A stretch of 64,000 nt of DNA from VXYL01 sp963422285. Lineage in GTDB: Bacteria > Pseudomonadota > Gammaproteobacteria > Pseudomonadales > Azotimanducaceae. Within the stretch, counting starts at the first letter, position 1; each line of letters opens with the position of its first letter. Shown here piece after piece: positions 51,823 through 60,797 of the stretch. The stretch lies in assembly GCA_963422285.2 (NCBI GenBank), contig CAXXJO010000002.1, forward strand, positions 1,054,001 to 1,118,000, written 5' to 3'. The notes under the pieces were generated by a model. It was not told the origin of the DNA and did no database searches. It saw only the letters and a program-made list of their open reading frames with translations. The translations under genes were made by a program, and so were the position numbers.

Positions 51823-52298
51823 AGCGCCTCCAGGATGGCTTCCGCCTTGCTCGCCTCGAAAGCGCCGGGGGCTTCCACCGCCAGCTTGGCGACCACGCCG
51901 TTGTCGACGATCATGGCGTAGCGTTGCGAGCGCATACCGAGACCGAAGCCGGTGCCGTCCATCTCCAAGCCCAGGGCCTTGGTGAAGTCGCCGTTGCCGT
52001 CCCCGGCCATGACCAGTTGCTCGGCGTTGCGATCCTTGCCCCAGGCGTCCATCACGAAGGCGTCGTTGACGGCCAGGCAGACGATGCTGTCCACCCCCTT
52101 GGCCTTGATCTCGTCGGCGTTGACCACGTAGCCCGGCAGGTGCGCCTGGGAGCAGGTGGGCGTGAACGCCCCCGGCACCGCGAACAGCACCACCTTCTTG
52201 CCGCCGAACAGCTCTGCCGTGGTGACCGCGGCCGGACGGCCGTCTTTCATCACATGCAGCGTCGCCTCGGGCAGCTTGTCTCCTTCTCGAATCGCCAT
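51819..52298 (-). CDS. peroxiredoxin, Prx5/AhpE-type
   Basis: A 159-residue atypical peroxiredoxin: VVLFAVPGAFTPTCSQAHLPGYV carries the peroxidatic P-x-x-x-T-x-x-C; FVMDAWGKDR and MRSQRYAMIVDNGVV match Prx5. It reduces peroxides, possibly with glutathione and the following GST. MAIREGDKLPE at 52298 is the family start. Confidence 0.94.
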   Translation of the reverse strand: MAIREGDKLPEATLHVMKDGRPAAVTTAELFGGKKVVLFAVPGAFTPTCSQAHLPGYVVNADEIKAKGVDSIVCLAVNDAFVMDAWGKDRNAEQLVMAGDGNGDFTKALGLEMDGTGFGLGMRSQRYAMIVDNGVVAKLAVEAPGAFEASKAEAILEAL

Positions 52299-52404
52299 GA
52301 TCTGCGTTCTCCTATGGTTGTTGGGAGTGGAGTTCGGCATTGAAGTCTACGGCACTTGCGCTCACTGCGCAGCGACATGGCAACCCCTCATGCCGGCAAT
52401 GCCT

Positions 52405-53268
52405 TCACGGGCCGCCGCGGGAGGCCAGCCAAGCCGCCAGCGCTTCGCCGATCTCGCCCGGGGAATCCTCCTGCACGAAGTGGCTGCCGCGCACGGTCAC
52501 TTCGGTCTGGTTCGGCCAGCGGCGGCAGAACTCGCGCTGGGCGCCGACGAGGATGGCGCCGGGTTCGGCGTTGACGAACAGCTTGCGCACGGGAGAGGGC
52601 GCCAGCCAGTCGGCGTAGGCAGCGACGATTGCGGCCACTTCCGCCGGCTCGCCGTCGAGGGGGATCTGTCGTGGCCAAGTGAGTGTTGGACGGCGGTCTT
52701 CGCCTGGATTCAGAAACGGACGCCGATATTCCGCCATTTCCTCGTCGCTCAGCACACGCAGCACGGAACCCGGCAGGACGCGCTCGACGAAGACGTTATT
52801 GGTCAGCGCCATCTCCTCGCCGGCCGACGAGCGGAATCCTTGGAAGACGCCTCGGGCCGCTTGCGGCCACTCGTCCCAGACAAGCGGGCGCACCAGGGCT
52901 TCCATGTAGCAGATGCCCGCCACGGCAGCGGGATGCCTGTACGCCCAGTCGAAGCCCAGGGCGGAGCCCCAGTCGTGGACCACCAGGACAACGTCGCGCT
53001 CCACGCCCAGGGCGGCGAGGGCGGCGTTGAAGAATTCCCGGTGCTCGCGAAACGTGTAGCGGTGCGGACCGGAGTCCGGCAGCTTGTCCGAATCGCCCAT
53101 GCCGACCAAGTCCAGGGCGACACAGCGGCCGTAGGGCTCGGCGTGGGGAACGATGTTGCGCCACAGATAGCTCGATGTGGGGTTGCCATGCACAAAGACG
53201 ATGGGATCGCCTTGGCCGCATTCCTGGTAGGCCATGTCGAGGCCGTTGACTTCGATGGTGTTCTTCAT
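52405..53268 (-). CDS. haloalkane dehalogenase
   Basis: A 287-residue alpha/beta hydrolase: FVHGNPTSSYLWRNI (oxyanion N with H-G-N-P-T), ALDLVGMGDSDKL, VVHDWGSALGFDWA with the Asp nucleophile followed by Trp (typical halide ligand) and GSHFVQEDSPGEIG with the catalytic His. This is the HLD-II (DhaA/LinB) pattern. Hydrolyses carbon-halogen bonds in vitro; the physiological substrate is unknown. Confidence 0.92.
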   Translation of the reverse strand: MKNTIEVNGLDMAYQECGQGDPIVFVHGNPTSSYLWRNIVPHAEPYGRCVALDLVGMGDSDKLPDSGPHRYTFREHREFFNAALAALGVERDVVLVVHDWGSALGFDWAYRHPAAVAGICYMEALVRPLVWDEWPQAARGVFQGFRSSAGEEMALTNNVFVERVLPGSVLRVLSDEEMAEYRRPFLNPGEDRRPTLTWPRQIPLDGEPAEVAAIVAAYADWLAPSPVRKLFVNAEPGAILVGAQREFCRRWPNQTEVTVRGSHFVQEDSPGEIGEALAAWLASRGGP

Positions 53269-53359
53269 GGGGTAGCCGCTGTGATTTCGGCTATTGAAGC
53301 ACACGCGACGCGGTATATTCCCGCGCTGGATTGGCAGCAAGCGGGAACCGACGGCGATC

Positions 53360-54202
53360 ATGGCTGGAACCAAGGCGAACGGCGCAGCGGCGCGTCTTGG
53401 GCGATGGCTGCGCGATCCGCTGTTCGCCTTCCTGCTCATCGGCGCGGCAATATTTGCCGTGGACGTCTGGCTGCGCGACGACCAATCGCGCATCGTCGTC
53501 GTCACCCAGGCCCAGGCGGACCGGCTGGCAGCGCTTTGGGCGATGCAGATGGGCCGGCCGCCGTCGACGAGCGAGCTTGCGGCGCTGATCGAAGATCATG
53601 TGCGGGAAGAGATCCTGGTGCGCGAGGCGAAGCGGCTGGAGCTCGGCGACGGCGACGTGATCGTGCGTCGACGGCTGGCTCAGAAGCTGTCGTTTCTCAC
53701 CGAGGACGTGGCGGCTCTGGAACCCGTGGACGATGATGCGCTACAGCGTTTCTTCCAGGAAAACCGACAGCGCTACGAGACGCCGGCGATGGTCTCCTTC
53801 AGCCATATCTACTTCAGCCCGGACCGTCGCCAAGACGTTCGGGCGGATGCGCTGGCGGCGCTGGCCAGTCTCGATCCCGATGGCTGGCGAATTGCTGGCG
53901 ACCCCTTCCTGCTGGGGCGGACCTACGCCCATGCCAGCTTCGCCCGGATACGCAAGGACTTCGGTGCGCCGTTCGCGGAGCAGATCGGGGAACTGGAGGT
54001 GGACGCTGGCTGGCAAGGCCCGCTGCAATCCGGCTACGGCATCCACCTGGTGCGGGTGGATGCCAAGACGCCAGCGCGCGGGGCGGACTACCGATCGGTA
54101 GCCGGGCGCGTAGCCGCGGACTTCGACGCCGACCGTCGCGCCGAAGCCAACCGGGCATACTTCGAGCATCTGCGCTCGCAATACGCCGTCGTGCTGCCGT
54201 GA
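53360..54202 (+). CDS. membrane-anchored PpiC-type peptidyl-prolyl isomerase
   Basis: A 280-residue protein: one N-terminal helix (about 17-37, LFAFLLIGAAIFAVDVWL), then a SurA/PpiC-like part with YETPAMVSFSHIYFS and GWQGPLQSGYGIHLVRV, the parvulin core. It would act in the periplasm while anchored in the inner membrane. Its stop overlaps the hupE-like GTG (GTGA), so both are co-translated; this pairing is common in proteobacteria. Confidence 0.88.
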   Translation: MAGTKANGAAARLGRWLRDPLFAFLLIGAAIFAVDVWLRDDQSRIVVVTQAQADRLAALWAMQMGRPPSTSELAALIEDHVREEILVREAKRLELGDGDVIVRRRLAQKLSFLTEDVAALEPVDDDALQRFFQENRQRYETPAMVSFSHIYFSPDRRQDVRADALAALASLDPDGWRIAGDPFLLGRTYAHASFARIRKDFGAPFAEQIGELEVDAGWQGPLQSGYGIHLVRVDAKTPARGADYRSVAGRVAADFDADRRAEANRAYFEHLRSQYAVVLP

Positions 54203-55206
54203 ACCCCAGCGCGATCTCCCGCGCCCCGGCATGTTGCGCCCTCGCGGCGCTCATCTGCGCCGCGGCGGCCGCCCACGAAGTCCGCCCCGCGTACCTGCAA
54301 ATCGCCCCTGCCCCGGGCGGTGGAACAGCAGGCACCGAATACAAGGTGCTCTGGAAGCAGCCGCTGGCGAGCAATCGCCTGCTGCCGCTGACGCCGGTGT
54401 TTCCCGAGCACTGCGAACTGGCGGCCGTCGCCGTGGACACGGTCGCGGACGATGCCCTGGTGCAGCGCTTCCGACTCGACTGCGCCGGCGGCCTGCGCGG
54501 CGGAACCATCGTCATCGACGGTCTTTCCCGCACCATCACCGACGTCATGCTCCAGCTCACGCTGGCCGACGGCACCCGGCTGGCCAAGCTGCTGAAACCC
54601 GCCAGCCCGGCCTTCGTCGTCGACGAATCCGCCGCCGCGCCCGTGCTCGACTACCTGGCTCTCGGCGTCGAACACCTGCTGTTCGGCTTCGACCACATCC
54701 TGTTCGTGCTCTCGCTGCTGTTCTTCCTGACGCGCCCGGCGGCACTGGCAAAGGCCGTCACCGCCTTCACCGCGGCACACAGCACCACTCTGGCGTTCTC
54801 CGCGCTGGAATGGGTGCGCCTGCCGCAAGCACCCGTGGAAGCCGCGATCGCGCTGTCGATCCTGTTTCTGGCGGTAGAGAAGCTGCGCCGGACGCAGCGT
54901 TCGATCACCGCCGAACACACCTGGGTGGTGGCGTTCGCGTTCGGCCTGCTGCACGGTTTCGGCTTCGCGGGAGCGCTGGCGGATCTGGGATTGCCAAAAG
55001 ACAACGTGCTTCCGGCGCTGCTGCTGTTCAACATCGGCGTGGAAATCGGCCAGCTCGCCCTGGTCGCCGTGGCACTGGCGACGATCTGGGCCGTGCGGCG
55101 AACGCGCATCGAAGTGCCGCGGTGGGTCGTCGAAACGCCGCTCTACGCCAGCGGCTGTCTGGCGGCGTACTGGTTCGTCTCCAGAACCGCGGCCGTCGTC
55201 GCCTGA
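54199..55206 (+). CDS. HupE/UreJ family membrane protein
   Basis: A 335-residue protein. Signal or first helix (about 9-25) ending AAHEVRPAYLQ, a periplasmic domain to about 145, then about six helices. GVEHLLFGFDHILFVLSLLF and FTAAHSTTLAFSAL with LLHGFGFAGAL carry the conserved histidines of the HupE/UreJ metal-transport family. The cargo could be Ni or another metal; no hydrogenase or urease genes are nearby. GTG 54199 start. Confidence 0.88.
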   Translation: MNPSAISRAPACCALAALICAAAAAHEVRPAYLQIAPAPGGGTAGTEYKVLWKQPLASNRLLPLTPVFPEHCELAAVAVDTVADDALVQRFRLDCAGGLRGGTIVIDGLSRTITDVMLQLTLADGTRLAKLLKPASPAFVVDESAAAPVLDYLALGVEHLLFGFDHILFVLSLLFFLTRPAALAKAVTAFTAAHSTTLAFSALEWVRLPQAPVEAAIALSILFLAVEKLRRTQRSITAEHTWVVAFAFGLLHGFGFAGALADLGLPKDNVLPALLLFNIGVEIGQLALVAVALATIWAVRRTRIEVPRWVVETPLYASGCLAAYWFVSRTAAVVA

Positions 55207-55343
55207 GCGAGCGGAGCGGCAAGAAGCGGCGTTCCGCAGCCGCCGCGCCCGGCGGCCTACCGGCCGCACGGCCTCGCAGTCGGCGCAGCTACAGCGGAAC
55301 GCGCGCAGGCGGTTCCGCCAACCCTCTAACCCTCCAGGAACGC

Positions 55344-56894
55344 CTACAGCACCGCTTGGATCAGGTGCGGTCCGCCGGCGGCCAGGGCGGCGGTCAGGCA
55401 GGCATCGAACTGCTCGCAGGTAGCGGCCTTGGCACCCGACACGCCTTGGGCTTCGGCCAAGGCCACCCAGTCCAGCTCTGGACCGGAGATGTCGAACAGG
55501 CTGGCGGCGCGTTCGCCGATGTCGTTGATGCCCAAGCGCCGGTATTCCACTTCGAGAATGTTGTACTGCCGGTTGGCGAAGATCACGGCGACGACATTCA
55601 GGTTCTGTCGCGCCGCCGTCCACAGGAACTGGTTGGTATACATGGCGCCGCCATCGCCGAGCAAGGCGATGGTCTGGCGGCCGGGGCAGGCCAGCGCAGC
55701 GCCTACTGCCACCGGGCCGCCCTGGCCGATGGCACCGCCGGTGAGGTTCAGCCAAGTGTGGCGCACACAGCGCTGCAGGGCCGGATAGGCCGCGCCGCCG
55801 CCCCCGGAATCCACGGCGACGATGGCATCGTCCGGCACCCGGGCGGCGAGAATCGCCGAGATGCCGCGCACGTTCAGCGGGCCGGCAGGAAGGTCCGGTC
55901 GTCGGCCCTGGGGCAGCTCGGGCGCGCCGGCGTCCAGTGCGGCGGCGAGATCTTCGAGCGCACCCTGAACATCCTCGTGCCGGTGCGCCACGCGCACCAC
56001 TTCGCAGCTCGCCGGCACCAAGTCGCTCGGCACATTGCGGTAGGCGAAGAAGCTCACGGGCCGTTCGGCCCCTACCAGAACGAGCCGGCGCACTGGTGCC
56101 AGAAGTTCAAGAATCTGCTCGGGGAAGTACGGCAGCCGGTTGACCAAGGGCAGCTCCGGCCCGGCTTCCACCCGCGCTGGAAACGTGGGCGAGAACACTC
56201 GACAGCCGGTTTTCGCCGCGATGCGGCCAGCCGCGACGACGCCGCGCTCGCTCAAGCCGCTGCCGTCCACGAACAGGATGGTGTGGGCGTCAATCACTGC
56301 CGCGGCGGACTCGACTACGTCCGCCGGCACCGATGGCTTGGCGACGGACGCATCGAAGCCGGCAGCCTTGGCCGCGACTCGGCCGGGGCCCCAAGCGCAG
56401 TCCGCCGGCACGATCAGAGTGGCGATGCCGCCACGGGGATCCGGGTTCGGCGACAGCGCCGCGCGCACCGCGTCGGCAGCGTCGAGCCCGGTACCTTGGC
56501 TGCTGCGCGAAGTGCGGATCCAGGCCGATACCGGCTTGGCCACCGCTTCGACATCCGAGGTCAGCGGGGCGTCGTAGGCGACATGGTGGATGGCATGGTC
56601 GCCGACGATGTTGACGAGCGGCGTCGCCGCCCGGCGGCAATTGTGCAGGTTGGCGATGCCGTTGCCGAGGCCGGCGCCGAGGTGCAGCAGAGTCGTCGCT
56701 GGAGAACCCTTCATGCGCCCGTAGCCGTCCGCGGCGCCGGTGCATACGCCTTCGAACAGACACAGCACGGCGCGGACTTCCGGAACGGCGTCGATAGCCT
56801 GAACCAAGTGCATTTCCGACGTGCCGGGATTGGCGAAGCAGGTATCCACGCCGTGGGCGAGCAGGGTCCGAATCAGGCCTTCGGCTCCGTTCAT
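55344..56894 (-). CDS. TPP-dependent acetolactate synthase-like enzyme
   Basis: A 516-residue three-domain thiamin enzyme. CFANPGTSEMHLVQA (N-terminal PYR domain with the catalytic Glu in LCLFEGVCTGAADGYGRM), a central FAD/NAD-like domain, and the PP domain with LLGDGGAMYTNQFLWTAARQ and IFANRQYNI (GDG-x(n)-N). It belongs to the IlvB-like/benzoylformate-decarboxylase group; no regulatory ilvH is present, so biosynthetic AHAS is unlikely. Divergent from the NIPSNAP-like gene. Confidence 0.9.
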   Translation of the reverse strand: MNGAEGLIRTLLAHGVDTCFANPGTSEMHLVQAIDAVPEVRAVLCLFEGVCTGAADGYGRMKGSPATTLLHLGAGLGNGIANLHNCRRAATPLVNIVGDHAIHHVAYDAPLTSDVEAVAKPVSAWIRTSRSSQGTGLDAADAVRAALSPNPDPRGGIATLIVPADCAWGPGRVAAKAAGFDASVAKPSVPADVVESAAAVIDAHTILFVDGSGLSERGVVAAGRIAAKTGCRVFSPTFPARVEAGPELPLVNRLPYFPEQILELLAPVRRLVLVGAERPVSFFAYRNVPSDLVPASCEVVRVAHRHEDVQGALEDLAAALDAGAPELPQGRRPDLPAGPLNVRGISAILAARVPDDAIVAVDSGGGGAAYPALQRCVRHTWLNLTGGAIGQGGPVAVGAALACPGRQTIALLGDGGAMYTNQFLWTAARQNLNVVAVIFANRQYNILEVEYRRLGINDIGERAASLFDISGPELDWVALAEAQGVSGAKAATCEQFDACLTAALAAGGPHLIQAVL

Positions 56895-56972
56895 GGAGAG
56901 TCCTCTTGGGCAGGCGAAGTGGAGTACGCAGTTTGCCATATACTCCATGCGTGAAACTCCAAGGAAGAAACC

Positions 56973-57581
56973 ATGCTGTACGCCTTCTCGCGGCTGACCG
57001 CCAACGACCGCAACTTCCGCACCGCCTACGATGCGCTGCGCGCCGATGACTACGCCGCGCTGGCGCCGGCGCGGCCCTGGGGCGCCTTCTTCGGGTTGTT
57101 CGGCGTTGCTTCCAATGAACTGATTCTCGTTACCTATGGCGAGGTCGAAGGCGTGGACGACGCCATCGCCGCCATCGCCGAAGTCGCTGGGGTGGAAACG
57201 CTGCTGCTCGAACCCACGGTGCGCCCCACCGAAGCGGCGCCGCGCAGCCGGGAAGGGCTCTATGTATTCCGCTTCTTCGACGTGGAGCGCAAGGACGTGG
57301 ACGAAATCGCCGCCCTCTCCCTCCAAGCCTGGAAGGACTTCGAAAATGTCGATCGCTACGCTGCCGAGCCGCAGGCGCTGTTCCGCCAGCACGACTTGAG
57401 CGCCCCGTCCGGCAGGATGCTGCTGTGTACCTGGTACGACGGCCTGAACTCCTGGCAGGCTTCGCGCACACCGCCCGGCAAGGCCAGCGAAAACTTTCGC
57501 CGCCGCCACATGCTGACTCGGGGCACTATCGCCTACGCCACCCGGCTCCTGCCGCCGGCGGACGAAGGCCCGACGGCATGA
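56973..57581 (+). CDS. NIPSNAP/dabb-like protein of unknown function
   Basis: A 202-residue protein with two alpha-beta ferredoxin-like halves: YAFSRLTANDRNFR and LILVTYGEVEGVDDAIAAIAEV, then LYVFRFFDVERKDVDEIAALSLQAWKDFE, resembling NIPSNAP/stress-responsive barrel domains. No catalytic motif. The last about 30 bp are copied in the 83-bp duplication that also contains the next gene's start. Confidence 0.7.
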   Translation: MLYAFSRLTANDRNFRTAYDALRADDYAALAPARPWGAFFGLFGVASNELILVTYGEVEGVDDAIAAIAEVAGVETLLLEPTVRPTEAAPRSREGLYVFRFFDVERKDVDEIAALSLQAWKDFENVDRYAAEPQALFRQHDLSAPSGRMLLCTWYDGLNSWQASRTPPGKASENFRRRHMLTRGTIAYATRLLPPADEGPTA

Positions 57582-57683
57582 AGCCGGAACAGCAGGTCCT
57601 CGGGGCGCCGCCGCCCGCGCCACGCGACTCCTGCCGCTGGCGAACTGAAGGCCCGCTGGCATGAAGCCGGAACAGCGGGCCCT
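57536..57683 (+). repeat. 83-bp tandem duplication across a gene junction
   Basis: The segment with CGCCACCCGGCTCCTGCCG ... GAAGGCCCGACGGCATGAAGCCGGAACAGC is repeated 83 bp later with a few changes (CGCCACGCGACTCCTGCCG ... GAAGGCCCGCTGGCATGAAGCCGGAACAGC). ATGAAGCCGGAACAGC occurs exactly at 57578 and 57661. The first ATG now opens only a 28-codon frame; the second opens the NTF2-like gene. Confidence 0.85.
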
Positions 57684-58050
57684 GTTCACCAACGAGGCGT
57701 TCTATCTGGCCTTTGCCCAGAAGGACTGCCGCACCATGGGGCGGCTGTGGGCGCAGCGCCACCCGACGACATGCATCCATCCCGGCTGGCCGGCCATCGT
57801 CGTCCGGGACGAGATCATGGCAAGCTGGCAGCGCATTATGGGCAATCCCCAACAGCCGGGCATCGACTTCTACAACGCCACCGCCCATGTCTTCGGCAGC
57901 GTGGTGATGGTGACCTGCTACGAGGAGCTGCCAGGATCGGTCTGCATCGCCAGCAACGGCTTCATCGAGGAACGCGGCACCATGCGCATGTTCCACCACC
58001 AGTCCGGACCCTGTGCCGAACCGCCGCCGCCTACCGCAGCCAAGATGTGA
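57661..58050 (+). CDS. SnoaL/NTF2-like protein
   Basis: A 129-residue cone-fold protein: NEAFYLAFAQKDCRTMGRLWAQ, CIHPGWPAIVVRDEIMASWQRIM and NATAHVFGSVVMVTCYEELPG with MRMFHHQSGPC at the end, matching SnoaL-like ketosteroid-isomerase-fold proteins. Pocket residues include Asp/His positions but no activity can be assigned. Translation starts at the second copy of the duplicated start region. Confidence 0.82.
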   Translation: MKPEQRALFTNEAFYLAFAQKDCRTMGRLWAQRHPTTCIHPGWPAIVVRDEIMASWQRIMGNPQQPGIDFYNATAHVFGSVVMVTCYEELPGSVCIASNGFIEERGTMRMFHHQSGPCAEPPPPTAAKM

Positions 58051-58339
58051 ACTCCTTGCCGCAATAAAAAATGGATGAAGGGGCGAGGTTCCTAGCTGGG
58101 CCGGTCGTGCTTGTGGTTCCGAGACGGCGGCCTCGCGCTTGCAATCTGCCGGCCTTGCCGACACCCGGATGGAGAAGCTGCCATAAGCATGCCGCAAGCC
58201 GTCGCCAGGACGTCGACCTAGGCTGGGATCGCCGACGTCAAGCCCGGCTGCTTCGCCAAGGGCAAGGCCAACGATGGCCCGGACCGCGGCCCGATGCGGG
58301 TCCGCCCCAGCACCGCGACCCGCAATGCCGAATGCGCCT

Positions 58340-59045
58340 GGATACGCTCAAGGCCGAAGTGAGCAACTTGCAAACCGTCCTCGCAACGCCCGAGCGCACC
58401 TGCACTCGCTGTCCCTGGACGTGGAAGACATCGAACCGGGGCCTTTCGACCCCTCGGCGAACAACCCCTGCGATGCCGGCGCCGGGCGCGAACGGCTACT
58501 ACCCGGAAGTCATCGAACTGATGCAGCGAACCACCGGTGCCGGCCACGCACTGCCCTTCGACCATGACGGCCCTTGCGCAGACGAGGCCGAGCATGGCGA
58601 GGACAACGCCGTCCGGTTTTCTTCGTCTACAACGACCATACCCGCAAATCCGGCCGGCAGCGGGTCCGCGACCTCGCGCCTGCGAACGAAGCGAACACCC
58701 TACTTCCGCCGCTTCGCCGTGGTCAATGTCTGGAAGGCCATCGTCGGGCCGATCCGCAGGCAGTGCCGCCAGCACGGCCGCCGAGGACTGCATCCCTCGG
58801 GATCCAATCCATCCGGGCCGCGTCGGCGAGACCCAAGGCGTTCGACGCAACCTGCACCGCGAATGGCTGTACTTCCCGAATATGGCGCTTGGCGAAGCGA
58901 TGCTGCTCAAGTGCTACGACTCCGACGAGAGCGGCCGCGCACGGTTCACCGCCCCTTCGGCGTTCGAGGGCCCCGCCAGCGGGCTGGACGCACCGGAACG
59001 AGAGAGCGCCGAGATGCACACACTGGCGTTCTTCCGACGGCCTTT
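58340..59045 (+). pseudogene. CmcJ/NvfI-type oxygenase, frameshifted
   Basis: Fragments in several frames: YYPEVIELMQRTTGAGHA with LPFDHDGPC, VYNDHTRKSGRQRVRDLAP, RRFAVVNVWKAIVGP, then REWLYFPNMALGEAMLLKCYDSDESGRARFTAPSAF and RESAEMHTLAFF. This order matches the CmcJ/NvfI Fe(II)/2-oxoglutarate-like family (H-x-D region, YFPxM-x-x-x-E-A-LLLKCYDS). At least three shifts near 58610, 58700 and 58800 disrupt it. The bases before 58340 contain no clear gene. Confidence 0.6.
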
Positions 59046-59190
59046 AGTCAGCGGGCGGCACTCGCCAGCCCCGACTCGCCAAGGGAACCTTGGGAATAGC
59101 GGCCCGATCCCCCAGCGTTCAGACCCGCAACGCGATGGCGCTGCATGGCGTCGCGGCGCGAACCGATTGCACGCAGTCGGACGCGACGGA

Positions 59191-60336
59191 TCAGTACCCT
59201 TCCAGTTCCCCGTAGCGGTTGCGGTGGAAGCTCACGTCGCCGAAGGTCTGCTCGGCGACCGCGGCGCGCTTGAGGAAGAAGCCGATATCGAACTCGTCGG
59301 TCATGCCGATGCCGCCATGCATCTGGATGCCTTCCCGAGAGACGGTGTGGAAGGTCTCGCCCACCTTCGCCTTGGCAAGGCTGGCGAGCTTGGCGAGCTC
59401 CTTCGGATCGCGCCCCTCGTCGAGAGCGGTCAGCGCTTCGAGGACGCAGGACTTGGACAGCTCGATCTCGCAGAACATGTTCGCGGCCCGATGCTTGAGC
59501 GCCTGGAAGGAGCCGATGGGCACTCCGAACTGCTCGCGATCCTTGAGGTACTGCACGGTGCGCTCGAAGCATTCCTGAGTGCTGCCGAGCATCTCCGCGG
59601 CGATGCCGATGCGGGCGATGTCCAGTGCCGGTTCCAGCACCTCGGCGCCCTTGCCTTCCTCGCCCACCAGGGCGTCCGCGCCCACGGCGACATTGGCGAA
59701 TTCGATGTTGGCGGCGTTGCGGCTGTCCACCATCCTGGTGCGGGTGACGATCACGCCATCGGCTTCCCGGTCCACCAGGAACAGCGAAAGGCCGTCGCGC
59801 TCGCCGGGCTCGCCCGAAGTGCGGGCGACGACGATGAGCTGATCGGCCACATGGCCGTCCAAGACGAACTTCTTGGTACCGGAAATCGCATAGCCGCCAG
59901 CGCTGGGCTCGGCCTTGGCGGCGATGCCGTAGGGGTTGTGGCGGTGGCTTTCCTCCAACGCCAGCGCCAGCAGCAGTTCGCCGTCCGTCACCTTGGGCAG
60001 CAGCTGTGCCTTCTGGTCATCGCTGCCGCCGAGGTTCAGGATGGTGCCGCCGAGCCACACCGTGGCATACAGGGGGCTGGCCGCCAGGGTGCGTCCGGTC
60101 TCCTCGGTGACCACGCCCAAGCCCTTGTAGCCGAACGCGAGACCGCCGTGCTCCTCTGGGAACGGAATGCCAGCCCAGCCCAGCTCCGCCATCTGCGACC
60201 AAGTGCCGCGATCGAAGCCGTCGGCGCTGTCCTCGTCGCGCAGCTTGCGCAGCTGGTCGATGGGCGCGTTGCTGGCGCAGAAGTCCTTGGCGGTGTCTTT
60301 GAGCATGTTCTGCTCGTCGTCGAGAATCATGGGCAT
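59191..60336 (-). CDS. acyl-CoA dehydrogenase family protein
   Basis: A 381-residue flavoprotein. LALEESHRHNPYG and KKFVLDGHVADQLIVVAR are the FAD-contact segments; DREQFGVPIGSFQALKHRAANM and MHGGIGMTDEFDIGFFLKRA form the C-terminal part. GGGGGAG lies before ATG 60336; MILDDEQ at 60330 is an alternative. The catalytic Glu position is not obvious, so acyl-CoA oxidation is inferred from family only. Differs from the 1.0-kb-region paralogue, resembling the second subunit of heteromeric steroid-type acyl-CoA dehydrogenases. Confidence 0.9.
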   Translation of the reverse strand: MPMILDDEQNMLKDTAKDFCASNAPIDQLRKLRDEDSADGFDRGTWSQMAELGWAGIPFPEEHGGLAFGYKGLGVVTEETGRTLAASPLYATVWLGGTILNLGGSDDQKAQLLPKVTDGELLLALALEESHRHNPYGIAAKAEPSAGGYAISGTKKFVLDGHVADQLIVVARTSGEPGERDGLSLFLVDREADGVIVTRTRMVDSRNAANIEFANVAVGADALVGEEGKGAEVLEPALDIARIGIAAEMLGSTQECFERTVQYLKDREQFGVPIGSFQALKHRAANMFCEIELSKSCVLEALTALDEGRDPKELAKLASLAKAKVGETFHTVSREGIQMHGGIGMTDEFDIGFFLKRAAVAEQTFGDVSFHRNRYGELEGY

Positions 60337-60547
60337 CGGTTGGCTCCCCCTGTCGATGGGGGGATGATAGGACAGTCGCGTCCAGGGTAGAAGCCCCGGA
60401 TGCGGCGCGACGCAGTCGGGCCGCAGGAGAACGAACGGATAGCAGGAAGCCTGCTCGATGCGCCCGAGCGCAGTGGGCGAGCCGGCTGGCAAGCCCGCTT
60501 CAGCTAGGAAGCAAAGCGGTGGGGGCTGCAAGCCGGCCGCCAAATCG
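60337..60547. other. intergenic region before the MITE
   Basis: About 210 bp. GCCGGCT...AGCCGGC arms near 60478 and 60531 could fold a long GC-rich hairpin. Together with the MITE and leader this makes the 461-bp gap between the acyl-CoA dehydrogenase and DUF169 genes. Nothing else recognised. Confidence 0.4.
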
Positions 60548-60685
60548 GTAGTGGTCTATTTTGGGTCCGCGTCGGCCTGCTGCCTGACGAAACCACCAGA
60601 TGCAGAGGTACAGGGCTGTATCGGATACCCCACGTAGTGGCCTCCGTGGGGGCACGGCTCATCCGATTTCAAAGTAGACCACTAC
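60548..60685 (+). mobile_element. MITE, 138 bp, with 10-bp target duplication
   Basis: Terminal inverted repeats of about 16 bp: left GTAGTGGTCTATTTTG, right end (reverse complement) GTAGTGGTCTACTTTG, one mismatch. CGCCAAATCG occurs directly on both sides (60538-60547 and 60686-60695), a 10-bp target-site duplication. The interior encodes nothing and includes a smaller inverted repeat (TATCGGATA...CATCCGAT). It is non-autonomous; no transposase with these ends is seen here. The ancestral site can be rebuilt by deleting 60548-60695. Confidence 0.9.
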
Positions 60686-60797
60686 CGCCAAATCGAGCAG
60701 GTTGACGCGGAAACCGGGAGGCGGGCACCATGCAGCCGTACGACCTCCACCAAGTCCACGGGGCCAGCGGCGGCCCCATGAATCGAGGCACCCTGCC

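Noticed and set aside
54231..56954. 907-codon plus-strand frame across hupE and the IlvB-like gene
   Set aside because: Out of frame with HupE and antisense to the TPP enzyme; no domain signatures.
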